Of a stretch of DNA of 64,000 nucleotides, positions 62,560-64,000 are shown in pieces. The first letter of the stretch is position 1. Each line of letters starts with the position of its first letter. The notes beneath the pieces were generated by a model. That model had not been told where the DNA came from, did not search any database, and worked only from the letters and a program-made list of their open reading frames with translations. The translations under genes and the position numbers were made by a program. The stretch comes from Phenylobacterium koreense (lineage in GTDB: Bacteria > Pseudomonadota > Alphaproteobacteria > Caulobacterales > Caulobacteraceae): contig NZ_JBEPLU010000001.1 of the NCBI RefSeq assembly GCF_040545335.1, positions 124,001-188,000 on the forward strand, written 5' to 3'.

Positions 62560-62731
62560 GGCGCGTCCTCCGTGCGCCGGAGGCTAAGGCGTCGGCCGGT
62601 CCGGTCAAAGGACCAAGTTCCCACGAAAAGCGACAATTGGCGCCGCAATTGCATGGCCTTAGGCGAAGGATCTCACTTCGGGACGCGGCGCCGGAAAACC
62701 GGCGAATAAGGGCTGTTCGTTGAGGTGACTA

Positions 62732-62763
62732 AGGCCGCCCGCCCCACGGGCGGCCTCCTTTTT
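62732..62763 (+). terminator. Strong terminator with no plus-strand gene upstream
   Basis: AGGCCGCCC (62732-62740) and GGGCGGCCT (62748-62756) form a perfect nine-bp stem with loop GCCCCAC, followed by CCTTTTT. The nearest plus-strand gene ends 450 nt away with a minus-strand gene between. It may end a small RNA or act on the minus strand for the next gene. Confidence 0.75.
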
Positions 62764-62769
62764 CGCCCC

Positions 62770-63021
62770 TCAGGCGTCCAGCGTGCGGCCAGTATGGGCC
62801 ACATGGAAATCGCCGCTGACCGACAGCACGATCCAGTCGCCGGAATGGGCGATGCACCACCCTTGCGGCGTGCAGACCTGGACTGCGCCGGCCTCAGTCA
62901 TGGCGTGCGCATCGTCGCCAAGCCAAGCCCAGAGCTTGTGCCAGTTACGGGTGTCGTTGGGCGGCGGAACGCGAAGCGCAGCGCCGTGATCAAAGGCGGG
63001 GTTGGAGCGGGCGGACCTCAT
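62770..63021 (-). CDS. Small hypothetical protein
   Basis: 83 residues, soluble. Contains NWHKLWAWLGDDAHAMTEAG, then VQVCTPQGWCIAHSGDWIVLSVSG, ending with DFHVAHTG. The GDWIV...G-F-V part resembles the ending of some phage-encoded proteins of unknown role (PGDWI-type). Two cysteines. Family not certain. Confidence 0.6.
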   Translation of the reverse strand: MRSARSNPAFDHGAALRVPPPNDTRNWHKLWAWLGDDAHAMTEAGAVQVCTPQGWCIAHSGDWIVLSVSGDFHVAHTGRTLDA

Positions 63022-63069
63022 CGACGGGAAGTACGCCGTTGCGTCGGTAACCGTATCCTTAATGCGGAT

Positions 63070-64000
63070 TCACTCTGTTCGAAGGGCGGCCGCAGGTCGC
63101 TTGGCGAGGGCGTGCAGGGTGGCGAAAAGTCCGCCGAGACCGGCCAGCAGCGCTGCTCCGAAGACCAACAGAAACACGCCCGACCAGTCCACCGCCCACT
63201 GCGCCTTGAAGATCTGGGTGACCACCGGCCAGGCGGCCAGACAGCCGAGGCCGACACCGGTGACGCCGGCGATCAGGCCGACCGCGCCGTACTCCAGGAC
63301 ATAGGCGCCCAGCACCTGCAGCCGGGTAGCGCCCAGCACCTTGAGGATCGAGGCCTCGCGGGTGCGCGCCTGGGCGCGGGCGGCGATGGCGCCGGTCAGG
63401 ACCAGCAGGCCGGCCAGGGCCGCCACCGCGGCGGCGGCGCGGATCGCCAGGGCCAGCCGGTCGAAGAGATCGGTGGCCGCCTCCAACTGCTCGCGCACCG
63501 AGATCACGTTCACCTCCGGGAAATCGCGGCCGAGGGCGCGGGTGACGCGGGCCTCCTGGGCGCGGTCGGCCTTGGCGATGGCGACGTGGCGCAGGTCCGC
63601 TCCCTCCAGAGAGGCTGGGGTAAGGATCAGGGGGAAGCTCGGCCCGAAGCCGCCGACGTCCACCTTGCGCAGGACGGCGAGCTTCGCCTCGATCTCGCGG
63701 CCGAGCACCGAGAGGGTGACGTCGTCGCCGAGCCCCAGTCCGGCGGCCCTGGCGGCCTCGACCTCCATGGCGAGCAGGGGCGGGCCGCGATAGTCGGCCG
63801 GCCACCACTCGCCCTCGACGATGTCGGCGCCGCGCGGCTTAGCGCCGATGGCGGAGATGGAGACGTCGTTGTCGAAGGCCCAGCGCTGGCGTTCGGGGAT
63901 GGATTTGCGGTCCACCGGACGGTCCTTGATGCGGACGATGCGGCCGGTGAGGAACGGGGCGCGCAGATAGTTGCCGGCGGTCAGGGGCTGACCGAAGGCG
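63070..64000 (-). CDS. FtsX-like ABC transporter permease (5' end outside window)
   Basis: The frame is open from the right edge to the stop at 63070, giving about 309 residues of the C-terminal part. It includes a periplasmic domain (WWPADYRGPPLLAMEVEAAR, GLGDDVTLSVLGREIEAKL, ALGRDFPEVNVISV), then three membrane segments of the FtsX fold (AAAVAALAGLLVLTGAIAAR, GAVGLIAGVTGVGLGCLAA, VFLLVFGAALLAGLGGLFA) with KVLGATRLQVL in the loop. The form resembles YbbP-type permeases for lipid or lipoprotein handling. The ATPase partner is not in the window. Confidence 0.88.
   Translation of the reverse strand, partial: AFGQPLTAGNYLRAPFLTGRIVRIKDRPVDRKSIPERQRWAFDNDVSISAIGAKPRGADIVEGEWWPADYRGPPLLAMEVEAARAAGLGLGDDVTLSVLGREIEAKLAVLRKVDVGGFGPSFPLILTPASLEGADLRHVAIAKADRAQEARVTRALGRDFPEVNVISVREQLEAATDLFDRLALAIRAAAAVAALAGLLVLTGAIAARAQARTREASILKVLGATRLQVLGAYVLEYGAVGLIAGVTGVGLGCLAAWPVVTQIFKAQWAVDWSGVFLLVFGAALLAGLGGLFATLHALAKRPAAALRTE

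Overview
The window looks like a chromosome segment of a high-G+C alphaproteobacterium, most probably Caulobacteraceae (Phenylobacterium or Caulobacter type). The grounds are the strong G/C third-position bias, frequent GTG and TTG starts, a class II DAHP synthase, an HWE-family histidine kinase, a PEPxxWA-CTERM exported protein, a GcvA-like regulator beside an APS-reductase sulfate assimilation operon, and palindromic repeats of the type scattered through such genomes. The genus is inferred from overall character, not from a marker gene. I see no prophage, transposase, CRISPR array or rRNA operon.

Layout. 0-10.7 kb: a CsgG/HfaB-like exported protein cut by the left edge, exonuclease III, small membrane and YidB-like proteins, a minus-strand run of oxidoreductase, glutathione peroxidase and Asp/Glu racemase, a MATE exporter, and DAHP synthase followed by a methyltransferase. 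10.8-16.3 kb: a minus-strand operon glmU-rpiA-gor-polysaccharide ligase, divergent from gph, then tRNA-Val(CAC). 16.4-25.9 kb: a DsbA-like thiol protein, a Baeyer-Villiger-type monooxygenase, a type II NADH dehydrogenase, a TetR regulator with a palindromic operator candidate, PEP carboxylase, the PEPxxWA-CTERM protein, a PRC-barrel protein and a YdcF protein. 26.2-29.7 kb: a complete Mla/MCE lipid transport operon (STAS-permease, ATPase, MCE protein, auxiliary lipoprotein). 29.7-34.8 kb: folD, a small iron-permease-family protein, a GST-S1/P1 nuclease-Nudix operon, a 3D-domain protein, and a purC gene whose reading frame carries an extra N-terminal domain.

34.8-38.0 kb is the unusual stretch. 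It is visibly A+T-richer, sparsely coding, rich in GCGGAC/GTCCGC words, and holds unrecognised small genes, a frame-broken DUF2059-like gene, plsY and a GNAT acetyltransferase pseudogene with an internal TGA. 38-44 kb: nhaA followed by two stacked palindromic repeats, a cupredoxin/DUF4142 pair divergent from a sigma factor, an AAA ATPase and an HWE kinase. 43.2-49.7 kb: the sulfur module fpr, cysH, DUF934, cysI, DUF2849 and cobA, divergent from a LysR regulator across a leader packed with inverted repeats, then chorismate mutase and an Hpt protein. 50-64 kb: tRNA-Lys(CUU), a 1183-residue RTX calcium-binding protein with a 253-residue internal duplication, a GFA protein, an RcnB-like protein, a serine hydrolase, a second flavin monooxygenase with an apparent one-base frameshift, an aldehyde dehydrogenase, malic enzyme, a PilZ protein, and an FtsX-like permease cut by the right edge.

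Most of the window is ordinary housekeeping. The observations I would look at first are the purC N-terminal fusion with its strong ribosome binding site, the hairpin-rich leader of the sulfur operon, the frameshifted monooxygenase, the decaying island around 35-38 kb, and a possible small RNA ending at the terminator near 62.76 kb. I did not find a convincing wholly new multi-gene system.
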